A DNA stretch of 64,000 nucleotides from Tubulanus polymorphus. Taxonomy: Eukaryota > Nemertea > Palaeonemertea > Tubulaniformes > Tubulanidae. A model generated the notes under the pieces. The model was not told the DNA's origin. It worked only from the letters and a program-made list of their open reading frames with translations, and made no database searches. The stretch spans positions 4,137,001-4,201,000 of the forward strand of contig NC_134031.1 in assembly GCF_964204645.1 (NCBI RefSeq). The letters are read 5' to 3'. Shown piece by piece: positions 1 through 9,805 of this stretch. Positions within the stretch are counted from its first letter, which is position 1; each line of letters starts with the position of its first letter. A program made the translations under genes and the position numbers.

Positions 1-240
1 AATATTGGCGGCGTTATCCTGACAATAAATCAGTTAGGCCTAACCTTTCAGTGGTGATTAACTAATACCGGTACCTGTAAGTGGATATAATTTGAAAATT
101 CCACCTCGGTATTTGAATAACTGGCATACTGCTTTGATGTGTCTACACTGCAGTGCGATGTATAAATTCATGATGGACTGTTATTATACACTGCAGTGTA
201 GATGCAGTGAAAGGTTAATATTCAAGAAATTCTTTTGCAG

Positions 241-1886
241 ACGAACTGTGATTTTATTGATGAGTATCCTGTTGATGGTTCCGTTGTTGCTGGTTTTATT
301 TCTACCAAACACGATGAATCGATATTGTGAACAGCCATTGTTTGAGTTGCTAATTGCTTCGATCATCTTTCTCATGTTCACGATGAGTAAGTAATATCAT
401 ACTGCATCTGGAACCTCGTTGTAATTAGTGAATGTGAATATGACTTTACCATAATAAGTAAACGTCATTTAGAAAAAAAAGAACAAAACTTGAATGATGA
501 GATGGTACTGGTATGCTAGACCAGTTCCAAAGTTCTGGTTAAGATTTGAGTCCACAGAGTAAACCTCCACCTTACTCAGACATAGCCAACTTGGGACTAA
601 CTCAGACAAAATTAATAAATTTTTCTGACATCCTGATATATTTCCCTATGCTTAACTCAGATTTAGCTTACCCGAGACTGATTTTTCTGGTCCCAATTTG
701 TCTGACTTAGGCAAGGTTTACTGTATTTTCCTGGGGCTGGTTATATATGGAATACCAGCCAGTATTATCAAATTGCCCTATTATGAAATCACTTTTTTCT
801 CGGGATCATAGTAAAACGCCACATCACCGGGACCCAATCATTCTGTAAAACCAGCCCTAGAAGTTCGATAAGAAGATTAACTGGGTTTTGTTGTTTTCAT
901 TAATCAGATATATTTAAAACTCTCAATATTTTGTTTTTTCTATTGCAGGTTTTACGTTGTTGTTTATTATTATGGATCCGGTTCCGTGGCAGGTGAAGGC
1001 TTTGTTTCACGTGTTCGGCATTTTTTCATTGGTTCTAACGATCGTACACATTATCTATTTCTTCACTGGATTTTATTGCGTAAGTAAACCTCGGTTAGTA
1101 ACAAATTGTTGCTGTTTTACTTCATATATTAGCTAATGCGTCTATGGAGATACCGGATAGCCCCCCCCCCCTAAAATTTTGAATGCCCTTAAGAATTTCG
1201 TTCTGAACATTTTCTGAAGAAAAATCACAATTTAGCTTGAACCACTGAAAAAAAAAAGAAAACTTGAACCACTAAAACTAGGGTGTGATTATTTCTAATA
1301 TTGGATTAAAAAGAGAGTACAATCTCATCAATCCAATCATCTGATGCCGGTTCCACTAATTAACAGACTGTTGGTCCATTTTAACATTCTAGTAGATCGA
1401 AAAAATTATTGTGTATGTGAACAAAGAATTCATGAAAAGGCCCTAAATTTTTAAGTGGACACCCCACTTCCTTTCTCACCATGGATCCACCAAAGATATG
1501 TCCTTTATACCACAAAACAGTCCTTTACTTGATTAAACTTCAGCCTGTCGCTGGTCGAAGCTGCTTTGTGTCAATTTTTCATGATTGAGCTTTCATATGT
1601 TGTAGAAAACCTACACCCCTGGATTGTTCTATGTATCGATGGGTATCGTAGTTTTCGACATCATAGGAGCAGGTTAGTTCATCTATAACTGCAAATACAA
1701 CAGTCAATATCATTTCCAATCAAATGAATTCAATTTCAAGTCATTGTTGTTACAGTTTGGTTCGTGTTCACCGTTCCATTTTGGATTGCTAACCGAGCGA
1801 AATACAACTCCGTCTTGGATCCGAAAATACGAAGCGGAATTTGTTACGAGCCGGTGAAATGTTGTCCATGTGTCTGGCACGTTTAG
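241..1886 (+). CDS. Four-helix membrane protein, 3' part (partial at left edge)
   Basis: I read four exons: 241-385, 949-1079, 1606-1672 and 1756-1886 (stop TAG). They have good GT donors (GTAAGT at 386 and 1080, GTTAGT at 1673), AG acceptors and consistent phases, and encode about 157 aa. The acceptor at 239-240 (TTCTTTTGCAG) suggests the start lies in an earlier exon outside the window; an ATG in the same open frame at 92 is a weaker alternative. The product has four hydrophobic segments: TVILLMSILLMVPLLLVLFL, one spanning the first splice (FELLIASIIFLMFTMS/FTLLFII), ALFHVFGIFSLVLTIVHIIY, and one spanning the third splice (GLFYVSMGIVVFDIIGA/VWFVFTVPF). The short Cys-rich tail (CYEPVKCCPCVWHV) could be palmitoylated. 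This layout resembles MARVEL/CKLF-like four-span proteins, but I see no diagnostic motif, so function is not assigned. Confidence 0.72.
556..723. mobile_element. Decayed miniature inverted-repeat element in the first intron
   Basis: The left end (AGTAAACCTCCACCTTACTC) and the reverse complement of the right end (AGTAAACCTTGCCTAAGTC) match over about 40 bp with scattered changes, including a shared CAGACA and TTGGGAC stretch. A TA at the right border fits a Tc1/mariner-type target. No coding capacity is seen. It lies inside the intron between exons 241-385 and 949-1079. Confidence 0.5.
731..860. mobile_element. Second short inverted-repeat element, same intron
   Basis: The ends CTGGGGCTGGTT (731) and AACCAGCCCTAG (to 860) are inverted copies with one mismatch. 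The terminus resembles that of the hairpin element at 23983-24098 (GGGGTTGGTTTTATAG). It appears to be a non-coding MITE relic. Confidence 0.4.
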
Positions 1887-2004
1887 AATATAAAACCTTA
1901 GTAATCTCTCTTTATAGCTTTATTTGTATATTTATCTGTCTATTATAGTATTATTAATTTCAAACTGCTGATTATTGAAATATCGTATGTGCAATGTGAT
2001 TAAG

Positions 2005-2010
2005 AATAAA
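2005..2010 (+). terminator. Poly(A) signal AATAAA of the membrane-protein gene
   Basis: A canonical AATAAA lies 119 bases after the TAG stop at 1884-1886, within AT-rich 3' UTR-like sequence. It is the first clear signal downstream of the coding end. Confidence 0.6.
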
Positions 2011-3017
2011 ACCGTCCCACGAATTCATGAATTTGTCATAAACAAATATTTTTAAGTGTATTCCATGCTGGATATGGAACATGAGATAATCGCTCTTTTT
2101 GAGTTAATAATTAACCTGATATTTTTAGACGAATATTTTAAGATTGTGCTGGACACATGTTATATCATTCAGATTACTGTTGTATACCATCTGTGGTAGA
2201 GCAAGACTCCTCCCATGAACAAACCTTCCATAATCTTCTTACATCATCGAGTTGGTATTGTTAAATGTTGATGATGGTATACTATATAATACATACAAGC
2301 TGTAGTCATATTTGTATGCAGAGAATGAAATTTCTTTTATCAATCGTGTTGATGATAGCGCCGCAATAAATATCCTTTCAAATATGATATATCTCGCGTC
2401 ATTTCTAATTAATCCATCATTTCCATTGTGGCAATCGTGTACAGCGAACCTCGTCATAACTGACTCCGTTATAATCCATCGTGTACAAATATTGAATTTT
2501 GTGGGGTGGCGATCCTATGTTGCGACAATTCAGAGGTCCACACAGAGACGAGAAAAACCCATAGAGAAAACACAATACAATCTGTTCTTGACGCTCGTTT
2601 TTATTTTCCATGAGATTTTTGTCAAACGCGCACACAACTTTTTTTCGAAGATGTCAAAACCTTGGTAGCAGAAAAGAAAAAACGATGTAATAACCGAACA
2701 AAAAATTCTCAATTTTGTCTGCACAGATTTTACATGAATGAGATTAATCTTCACAAAAGTGTTTTTTAAAACCGGCTTTTAATTTTTTTTTATGTATGAA
2801 AGATACAAAGCGTATAAAACTACCCCGTCAGTCCGTGTTGGGAGGGTGTTAACTATATTGTTTCAATGATGATGTCACAAGCGATCCAGATCTTGACACA
2901 AATACAGGGAATTATCAATTAGTCAAAGGAGGCCTATTTTGAATATCCGAGATTACAGTTCGTTACTTTGAAGAGTAGTTTAAGTGCATCATATGATGAG
3001 TGTCAATATTCAAACAC

Positions 3018-3048
<31 letters not shown>

Positions 3049-3499
3049 CTAGTAATAAATACATTCGCATTATTATCATTATATACTCAATTTTCTTTTT
3101 TTATCGTCAAATTCATGATTCATAATAAGAGAAGCATGATTCAATCATAAAACAGGAGAAAAACAATTCATTTTCAATTAATCATCAGAATGATTAGAAC
3201 ATTTCGTTTATAAATTTACAATTTTAGTCGAGCTAACCGTCGATAATCGGAATAATCTGAACTTCGAAGATGTTCGTTTACTGGCTATAACCGCATAAAC
3301 ATTTCTATTACTGGTACAAAATAAATGGCAGTGATATTTCTCAAACGTTAATATTTCACTTTTTTTTTAGACTGACGAGGTACGACATGCCATATTCAAA
3401 TTAAATACAATACAATCTATTCAACCACTAGCTGTTACAGGCTGGTGACGCTGTCCACCGCTACTGGGGGGAGGGTAGGATCGCGATGTTTTCGTTGAT
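2011..3499. other. Intergenic and Y-box 3' UTR side; no gene seen
   Basis: Short open frames here overlap on both strands and show no recognisable protein. An AGT trinucleotide run lies at 3018-3048. The part next to 3500 is presumably the 3' UTR of the minus-strand Y-box gene, but I could not find an unambiguous minus-strand poly(A) signal. Confidence 0.5.
3018..3048. repeat. (AGT)n microsatellite
   Basis: About ten AGT units, the last interrupted by ACTAGT. Intergenic. Confidence 0.9.
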
Positions 3500-6400
3500 T
3501 TAGGATTCTTCTTCCGGACCTTGATCATTTTGAGGAGCATCTCCATTGGTCTGAAATATACGTAGATGTTTTGTTTAGAAGAAAGAAAGTATCCGTTAAA
3601 CGTTCAAGCTACAGTGGAATCTCGCTACAACAGACTTCTGGAGAACTGAAACTGTTTGTTATAATTCAAAGTTCTCTATACAGTATTATCTAGCACTAAT
3701 ACTGTATATAGACATACAGTACAAACCTAGAATCTCACCCCAAACAGGACAATTTTATTTATTTCATACTGGATATAAGGAACTATCTATCAGTTATAAC
3801 AGATTTCGTGGTCCCCTGAACCTCGCTGTAACGAGGCTCCACTGCATCCAGTATGAAATTGAATAACATTATAATCGTCACATTAAGGACAAATCTCAAG
3901 GTTTTTAATAACCCATTAATACTAATATTCGAGTTCCTATTAACAAGAATCCACTGTACGATTACAGGGAAAAACATGCAATGGGAGTTAACCTGAGTTA
4001 ATCTCGACACCTTGTTTCCATCATGTTCTGATGGTCTCCCTATTTTTCTTGGGCATAGCAAACTCAGGACCTATTCGCAATGTCCTTTTAAAGTGCCCAG
4101 AAATACGTCATAAACAGACACGACAGAAATGAAATACCTCTTCCTGGGGAGCAGATTCATCGTTACGCCTACGATCTCCAGTCTGGCGACGTCCTCCGCG
4201 ACCGCGTCCACGGAAACCGCGACGTCTCGGCGGTCCCGGGTAATACCCCTGTGCGCCGCCCTGGTGGTGGTGATAGTAACCACGGGGAGGTCCATACCAC
4301 CGACGTAAGAACCGGCGAATGGGCGGGCCACGTCGACGATGATAACCCTCATCCTGCAAATACAATTGAGACATACAGATTAAAATGACACAGTTCCTGA
4401 TTGGCCACTGGTAATGGGAACAAACTCTAGACTTCTTCTAGACTCAATTCTGAATGCTAATCGGTCAATTTTTGAGCATAGACCGACTATGCATTTTAGT
4501 GCAAGATGAATCTCCTCAAGACCTAACTATAGATTTCTACTAAAACTATAACTCGACTACTTACCCCTCCATCTACCATCTGACCATCATTCATCGGTGG
4601 CCTTCCTCTCGGCGGACCTCCTCTGAAGAATGGCGGCCTTCCACCACCACGACGCCAATATGGCCGACGTCGCTGTCCTTGCTGCTGCTGCTGCTTATCG
4701 TGGTTTCCTTCTACTTCCTCCTTCTCGTCTACAAAAATAGAAATTCCATCTCTATAACTCAGACTACTTTCAGGACAGACCTCGACAACTGGAGGATAGC
4801 TCACCTCCGTCTTTTTCCTCGTGAGGTCGACCTCCTCCACCGTGACCTCCGCCGTAACCTCCGTATCCCCACCAACGTCTGTATCTGCGACGATCGGCGG
4901 CGTATTTACTGCCTTGTACGGCGGCGCCCTCCGGACCGGTTACGTTGGCCGCTTCGTTGCCCTTTTCGCCCTCGACTACATCAAACTCAACGGTTTCACC
5001 GTCACCAACGCTTCGTAAATACTTCCTCGGGTTGTTCTTAGTGATGGCTGTCTACAATTGAGAAAATATTGAAAATATTACAACGAATTAAACAGAAATT
5101 TCCATGTCATATTACAAAATTCACCAAGGTAACCGGCAACAGGTGAATTGAGAAAATCAAATTTCAGTAAGTTAAAATACTTAAAAGTTATTCTCACCTG
5201 ATGGACAAATACATCTTCCTTGGTATCATCTCTACAAGAAAATGAAATGTTGGATGACTAACAAGTTACGACTAATTATGTGTCATAGATAGATAGGGTT
5301 CCTAGAATAACTCAGCACTGATTCATCAGTGACAGAGAGTTAGAGCACCTATGTTAAGAGCACTTCCAGTTTGAAATTTTAATTTCAACTGAACAAACTA
5401 ACAAACTCCAAACAGTTTGGAGTTTGTTCAGCTGAAATTAAAATTTCATACCACTGTCCTCCTCGGGACGGATGCAATCAACCACTACTTTAACCTACAT
5501 CAAAGTTCCAATGAAAACCATTATGATATTGATAAAGGGCCTAACCTAGTTTCATACAGGGTCCCTACAGATCAGTTATTACCAAATAAAAGGGAGTTTT
5601 AAAGGAGAACATTTCAAGGAAGCATCGGCATCACTTTCATAAAAGATTGGCCATTTTCTAATATTTCTATAAACATGCTTCCTATACGTTTACTATGCCT
5701 ACGAACTCCGATTTTTGATGAATAGAAAACAATTTCAAACGGTAGGGCGTCATGGAAACATAGTTCAAAATTTATTCAGTTCATGAATTGGAGTCTCTTT
5801 TCTCTGATTCAAATAAGTTAAAAACAACTTTTTAGCAATCCTTCAAGACAATATAGCATAATGGACATATTGAATCTTTATTCAGACTGCAGTTTGAGTT
5901 TCACTGGTCGCATCATAAACCAACTTGAGGTGTGTGTGTACAAAAGGTGAAGCGAAATATAGGCTATAAAAAGATCTATGCCAGACAAAAAAAAAACATT
6001 AACTTAAGACTAAATTTTTGGTAAAAGTGCAGATCCGCACCTCTCTCCGCGTAAACGGTTAAATCAATTACATTAAATATCATTGTTTCAGATTCAAAAT
6101 GTCGTCAGCAATTCGGTACATTTCCATTGGTTAATTTTGATATATCTTCACTGCAAAGATTTTAGCCTGGATTCTGTCATTCTGCAGATTGTCAATCACG
6201 AGAGGTGCGGATCTGCACTTTTACCAAATTTTTTTATCATCACATCAAATGAGAAAATTCAGAACTTGAATTTGCCAACATCCTGTATTGAAATTAGACC
6301 AATCCGATGCATTGTCAACACAAGCCCCCATCATGCGGGATGCGTTGTTATTGCTTTTTCCATTGTGAGGTGTCCCCTATTAGTAGCCGGGTTCAGCATT

Positions 6401-6821
6401 AATTATTTACAATGCATAAAATGTGAGTCATGATGAGTCGCGACGCATGCGCACTCCGATAGAAACCCATGTGTGTACCTGTTAATGAATCCGTAGCCAC
6501 TTTTCACATTAAACCATTTCACAGTTCCCGTAACTTTCGTGGCTAGAAAATAAGATAAAAAGCGCGAATCAATTCAGTTCCTTGTTCGAAATACCGATCA
6601 GACAATTTTAACTGAGATCGTACGATTTATTGCAAAATTGTTTACAGCGAGAAGCCGAGAACGCGCTAAAATAGGCGTCACCCCGCGCGCGTTCACGCTC
6701 GGGCTCGATTTTCAAACAGCGATTTCTAAATGAAAAAGTACTCAAATCTACCGATCTTACCTAATTTCTTTTTCTCCACTGCCTCCACCTTCTGTTCCTG
6801 GTCTTTTTCGGTGTCTGACAT
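3500..6821 (-). CDS. Y-box / cold-shock domain RNA-binding protein
   Basis: Seven coding exons on the minus strand: 6821-6761, 6542-6479, 5231-5198, 5051-4805, 4728-4565, 4353-4138 and 3550-3500. Every junction has GT-AG and phases close to give 278 aa (837 nt with TAA). Residues about 22-98 form the cold-shock domain, with RNP1-like [12 protein letters not shown] (30-41), RNP2-like DVFVHQ (48-53), and [20 protein letters not shown] followed by VEGEKG. The 34-nt third exon is typical of animal Y-box genes. After the domain come a Gly/Tyr/Trp segment, a short polyGln, and alternating acidic and Arg/Gly-rich blocks ([32 protein letters not shown]), the usual basic/acidic tail. Y-box proteins package mRNA in cytoplasmic mRNPs and can act in the nucleus. 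The start ATG follows GCC and opens an acidic, Lys-rich leader ([10 protein letters not shown]). The next gene upstream, eIF5A, is divergent. Confidence 0.95.
3612..3844. mobile_element. pogo/Tigger-like miniature element inside last Y-box intron
   Basis: The left end CAGTGGAATCTCGCTACAAC, preceded by TA, pairs with a right end whose reverse complement is CAGTGGAGCCTCGTTACAGC. Both inner parts contain GTTATAA. CAGTGGAACCTCGTTATAAC-type ends on TA targets are familiar from pogo-like non-autonomous elements. The right flanking dinucleotide is CA, so the target duplication is decayed. No transposase is present. Confidence 0.65.
5373..5447. repeat. Imperfect long hairpin in Y-box intron
   Basis: The left arm begins GAAATTTTAATTTCAACTG and the right arm ends with its inverted copy (CAGCTGAAATTAAAATTTC). 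Between them the arms pair through AACAAACTCCAAAC / GTTTGGAGTTTGTT, and the left arm carries an 8-base duplication (AACAAACT). The loop is almost absent. It sits upstream of the 34-nt exon on the minus strand, so it would fold in the Y-box pre-mRNA. Confidence 0.75.
6017..6228. mobile_element. Element with 29-bp perfect inverted ends in Y-box intron
   Basis: Bases 6017-6045 (beginning TTTGGTAAAAGTGCAGATCC) are repeated exactly inverted at 6200-6228, separated by about 154 bp. Perfect arms suggest a recent insertion or a conserved foldback. No coding capacity is seen inside. It lies in the intron between the 34-nt and 64-nt Y-box exons. Confidence 0.7.
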
Positions 6822-7718
6822 GGCCACCTTTGATGGTAAATCTGATGGAAAAGGAGTTGGTCACAAACTCCCGCAGCCTCAATCCCTGCTTTCTTTGTTC
6901 CAACTGCTGCCGGTATCCCCGCATGTCTAGCGTGCTTCTAGCCGGCTTCACGGTCATTGGTCAATCCGATACCTTCACGTCATTTTCGAATGCTTGCAGG
7001 TGCGCGGGGAATCCCATCGCAAGTCACTTGCCACAGAAGTAATCCACAACTGCCAGTGTTGCTTCCACGGCAGAATAGACGGCGGTAACGAACGGTCAGA
7101 GAGTGACACGATCCCGCTGCGGCTCGGTTTAGAAACTCCGGTTCGGTTTATGGAACTCGGTATATGCTCAGTGTTCAAACCGTGCCACTCAGTCATATGG
7201 TGGGATCCTCTCATTTCAAAAGCCAGAAACTATTACAGATTCATGGTTACTTAGCGGTTCCGGCCGGTCGTTCCGAGAATTCAATATCATAGTTTCGTTT
7301 CCTTTTTTTGATTTTCGGGTTCGAGCATCCATGAATTTGGAATCATGAGTTTGTGCCCCAGTCAGTTCAATGCCGGATCAGTTGAAAGAGATATTCCCGA
7401 TGTTGCGGCACATTTAACAGGAATGATTTATGTCCGGCCACGAAGCAGGTGTCGATACCTGGCGCACGCGTATACACCACGGAGTCACACTGCCTTTTTT
7501 ATTTCGTTCTTTGCATTGTTCCATCGGAAAGGAAGTAAGTAAAATTCGATACAATGAATTAATATTTGAATTACAACCTATGTATTAAAATAATCTAATT
7601 GCTTATCTATTGGCCTCTTCAAATTCATGATCAGTTCATCCGACTAAAGCATTTTTATTTTAACCACTGGAAAATGGTCACATATTCCTTGCTGAACTTT
7701 TAGGTTTTTGACAACAAA
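6822..7718. promoter_or_regulatory. Shared divergent promoter region of Y-box and eIF5A genes
   Basis: The Y-box gene starts at 6821 going left and the eIF5A coding region at 7719 going right. The interval holds several CpG-containing stretches, unlike the AT-rich surroundings, and no TATA box I could place with confidence. An acceptor AG at 7702-7703 sits 15 bases before the eIF5A ATG, and a strong donor (GTAAGTAA) lies at 7535, so part of 7300-7534 is probably a 5' untranslated exon of eIF5A. Short frames in this interval look non-coding. Confidence 0.55.
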
Positions 7719-9772
7719 ATGTCGCATGAACACGATTACGATACAGATTTTGAGACTGGAGCCGCTGGTGCAGCGAAAACCTACCCGCAGAAAGCTTCGC
7801 ATTTGAAGAAAGGGGGTTATACTATGATAAACGAACGCCCGTGTAAAGTGGCAAATATATCCACGTCTAAAACTGGAAAACACGGTTGCGCAAAGGTAAT
7901 CAGTCGGTTAGTTTAAAACAACTTATTTAATAAAAAACTGAAAATGCTCTGGATATTGTAACTTAAAGAAAATAAGCATTCATTTCTATGAATTACATTA
8001 TGTGATACAGAAATATATGTATCTAAGGCATTTTTCTTAGTTATCTAGAATACGGAATTTTACAAGAAATATAATAGGAAGGCAAAGAGAAAAACATTTT
8101 ATTGGGCGTTTCAAAATTAAAGGGAACAGCAAGAAAAATAAGATAAAAATCTATTTATCATCGGAGTACTTTCCGCATAATATCTTGGAAGGACTGCAGG
8201 AAATCATTTTTTTTTCGAAAAAGAAGTGAAAATTGAATTCAATTGACTCAGCCAAAAATTGTGACGGGCATTTTGAAGTTTTGTCTGTAATTTCGACTTC
8301 ATGAGTCAAATATAACCCACAACTGTCGAAGCTACGAAAATCGATGTAGCATGTATGTATGTATCTATTGTGCTATTTTTCAGGTGCATGTGACAGCTAT
8401 AGATATATTTACGCAAAAGAAATTAGAAACGATATTTAGCTCCACATCTGATATAGATGTACCGCATGTTCACCGCAATGACTTATCAGTACGTATGATT
8501 TGACATTAGCCGCATGTGTCTACACTTAACGTACTTGGAAGAAAAGTCCATGAGTCTCAGAGTGCATAGTCTCAAAAAATTACACCCGAGACCAAACGCG
8601 TAGACTAACTTCAATAAGCTGATGGCAGAAATTATACTCAATTTTATCTCGTTATTCATTGTAATTTTTTATCATTATTTCTTCAACAATTCTAAGCGCA
8701 ATAGATTCGATGAAGATTGAGCGTAAACAAACCTCCAGGTTATTTAATTATCAAAGATAAAAATGAGCCCGACTATCTACGATTTTATTTCTGATTAACT
8801 GCAACAAATTCATTCAATCGCTTATGATTTCCTATTTTTAACTTTCTTTCTTTGAGGGCATTAACGGATCAACCAACCAAAATTCGATTTTTGTTTCGTT
8901 CGCGAATTCTTTTTCGGTTCTAACGCAAATAGTTGCTGATTTCAATTCGTATGTTTTTATAGTTGATCGATATCGACGAAGGGTTCTGTTATACCATGTG
9001 CGAATCAACTGGAGACATTCGCGAGAACATCAAACTGCCATCTGGCGAACTCGGCGACAAGATTAAAAAACTCTACGACGAACATGGATCCGGAAATCTA
9101 ATGGTAACTGGAAAATCCGTGAAAGACGTCCACACAAAATTGCAAAATTTTTGTCTACAGATTGTCCTTCCCTTATCGGACAAAAAGCAATCGGATATTT
9201 AGCTATGCAAAATAGAATATTTGTTTTATTCGCTTAATCATTTATCATACACTCTGGACAATCTTGAAAACATATACATGTATATGTGGACTATTTCTCT
9301 TCTGATTCGAAGTCGAAGTAATCGTCCAGGCATGCGATCCACTAAATGATATTTTGTCTGGGTTATAGGAATTAAGCAGAAAGAATGTCGTCAGCATCCA
9401 AACAACCCCTTTCCCTTTGTCTACAAAAGTCCAACGTTCACCCCCCCTACCTTGGACGTCTTTTATGAACAGACCCTAGTAGAATATCTACGTCACGATA
9501 TGTGTATGCCGTAATTCTTAACTCATACCAGTAGATGGAAATCATTTGATTAGATTCACTTTATTTTTTCATGTTACAGTACATGAATATGGCTAATTAA
9601 CTATATCAATCAAATAAACTACGTAGGCACATACTCAAATTTAGATACAAGCTCGCAAATTGGTCTGATATTTTGAACTTAGATTGAATTTACTTTTTTA
9701 TAGGTTACGTTACAAGAGGCTTGTTGTGAGGAGATTATAGTCGACATTAAACCAGCCAGGAGAGATTTTTAA
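7719..9772 (+). CDS. eIF5A: Eukaryotic translation initiation factor 5A, divergent copy
   Basis: Four coding exons (7719-7895, 8384-8488, 8963-9103, 9704-9772) join in phase to give 163 aa. The N-terminal domain carries the hypusine loop [12 protein letters not shown] (48-59); Lys54 is the residue that would be modified by deoxyhypusine synthase and hydroxylase. The OB-fold C-terminal domain follows ([18 protein letters not shown], then [18 protein letters not shown]) and ends [22 protein letters not shown]. Length is slightly above the usual 154-160 aa. eIF5A binds the ribosome and relieves stalling during elongation and termination. The loop residue that is His in the canonical TGKHGHAKV is Cys57 here, and the C-terminal domain is more divergent than is usual for this conserved factor, so it may be a paralogue. 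The start is supported by the acidic leader [14 protein letters not shown], which aligns with family N-termini. Confidence 0.93.
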
Positions 9773-9799
9773 CGTTTTACTGTGATATTGATTGTGAAA

Positions 9800-9805
9800 A
9801 ATAAA
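9800..9805 (+). terminator. Poly(A) signal AATAAA of eIF5A
   Basis: AATAAA lies 28 bases after the TAA stop at 9770-9772. This gives a very short 3' UTR and supports the last exon call. Confidence 0.7.

Noticed and set aside
137-205. Two ACACTGCAGTG palindromes near the left edge as a transposon
   Set aside because: Only 11-14 bp each and 45 bp apart; too short to support an element call.
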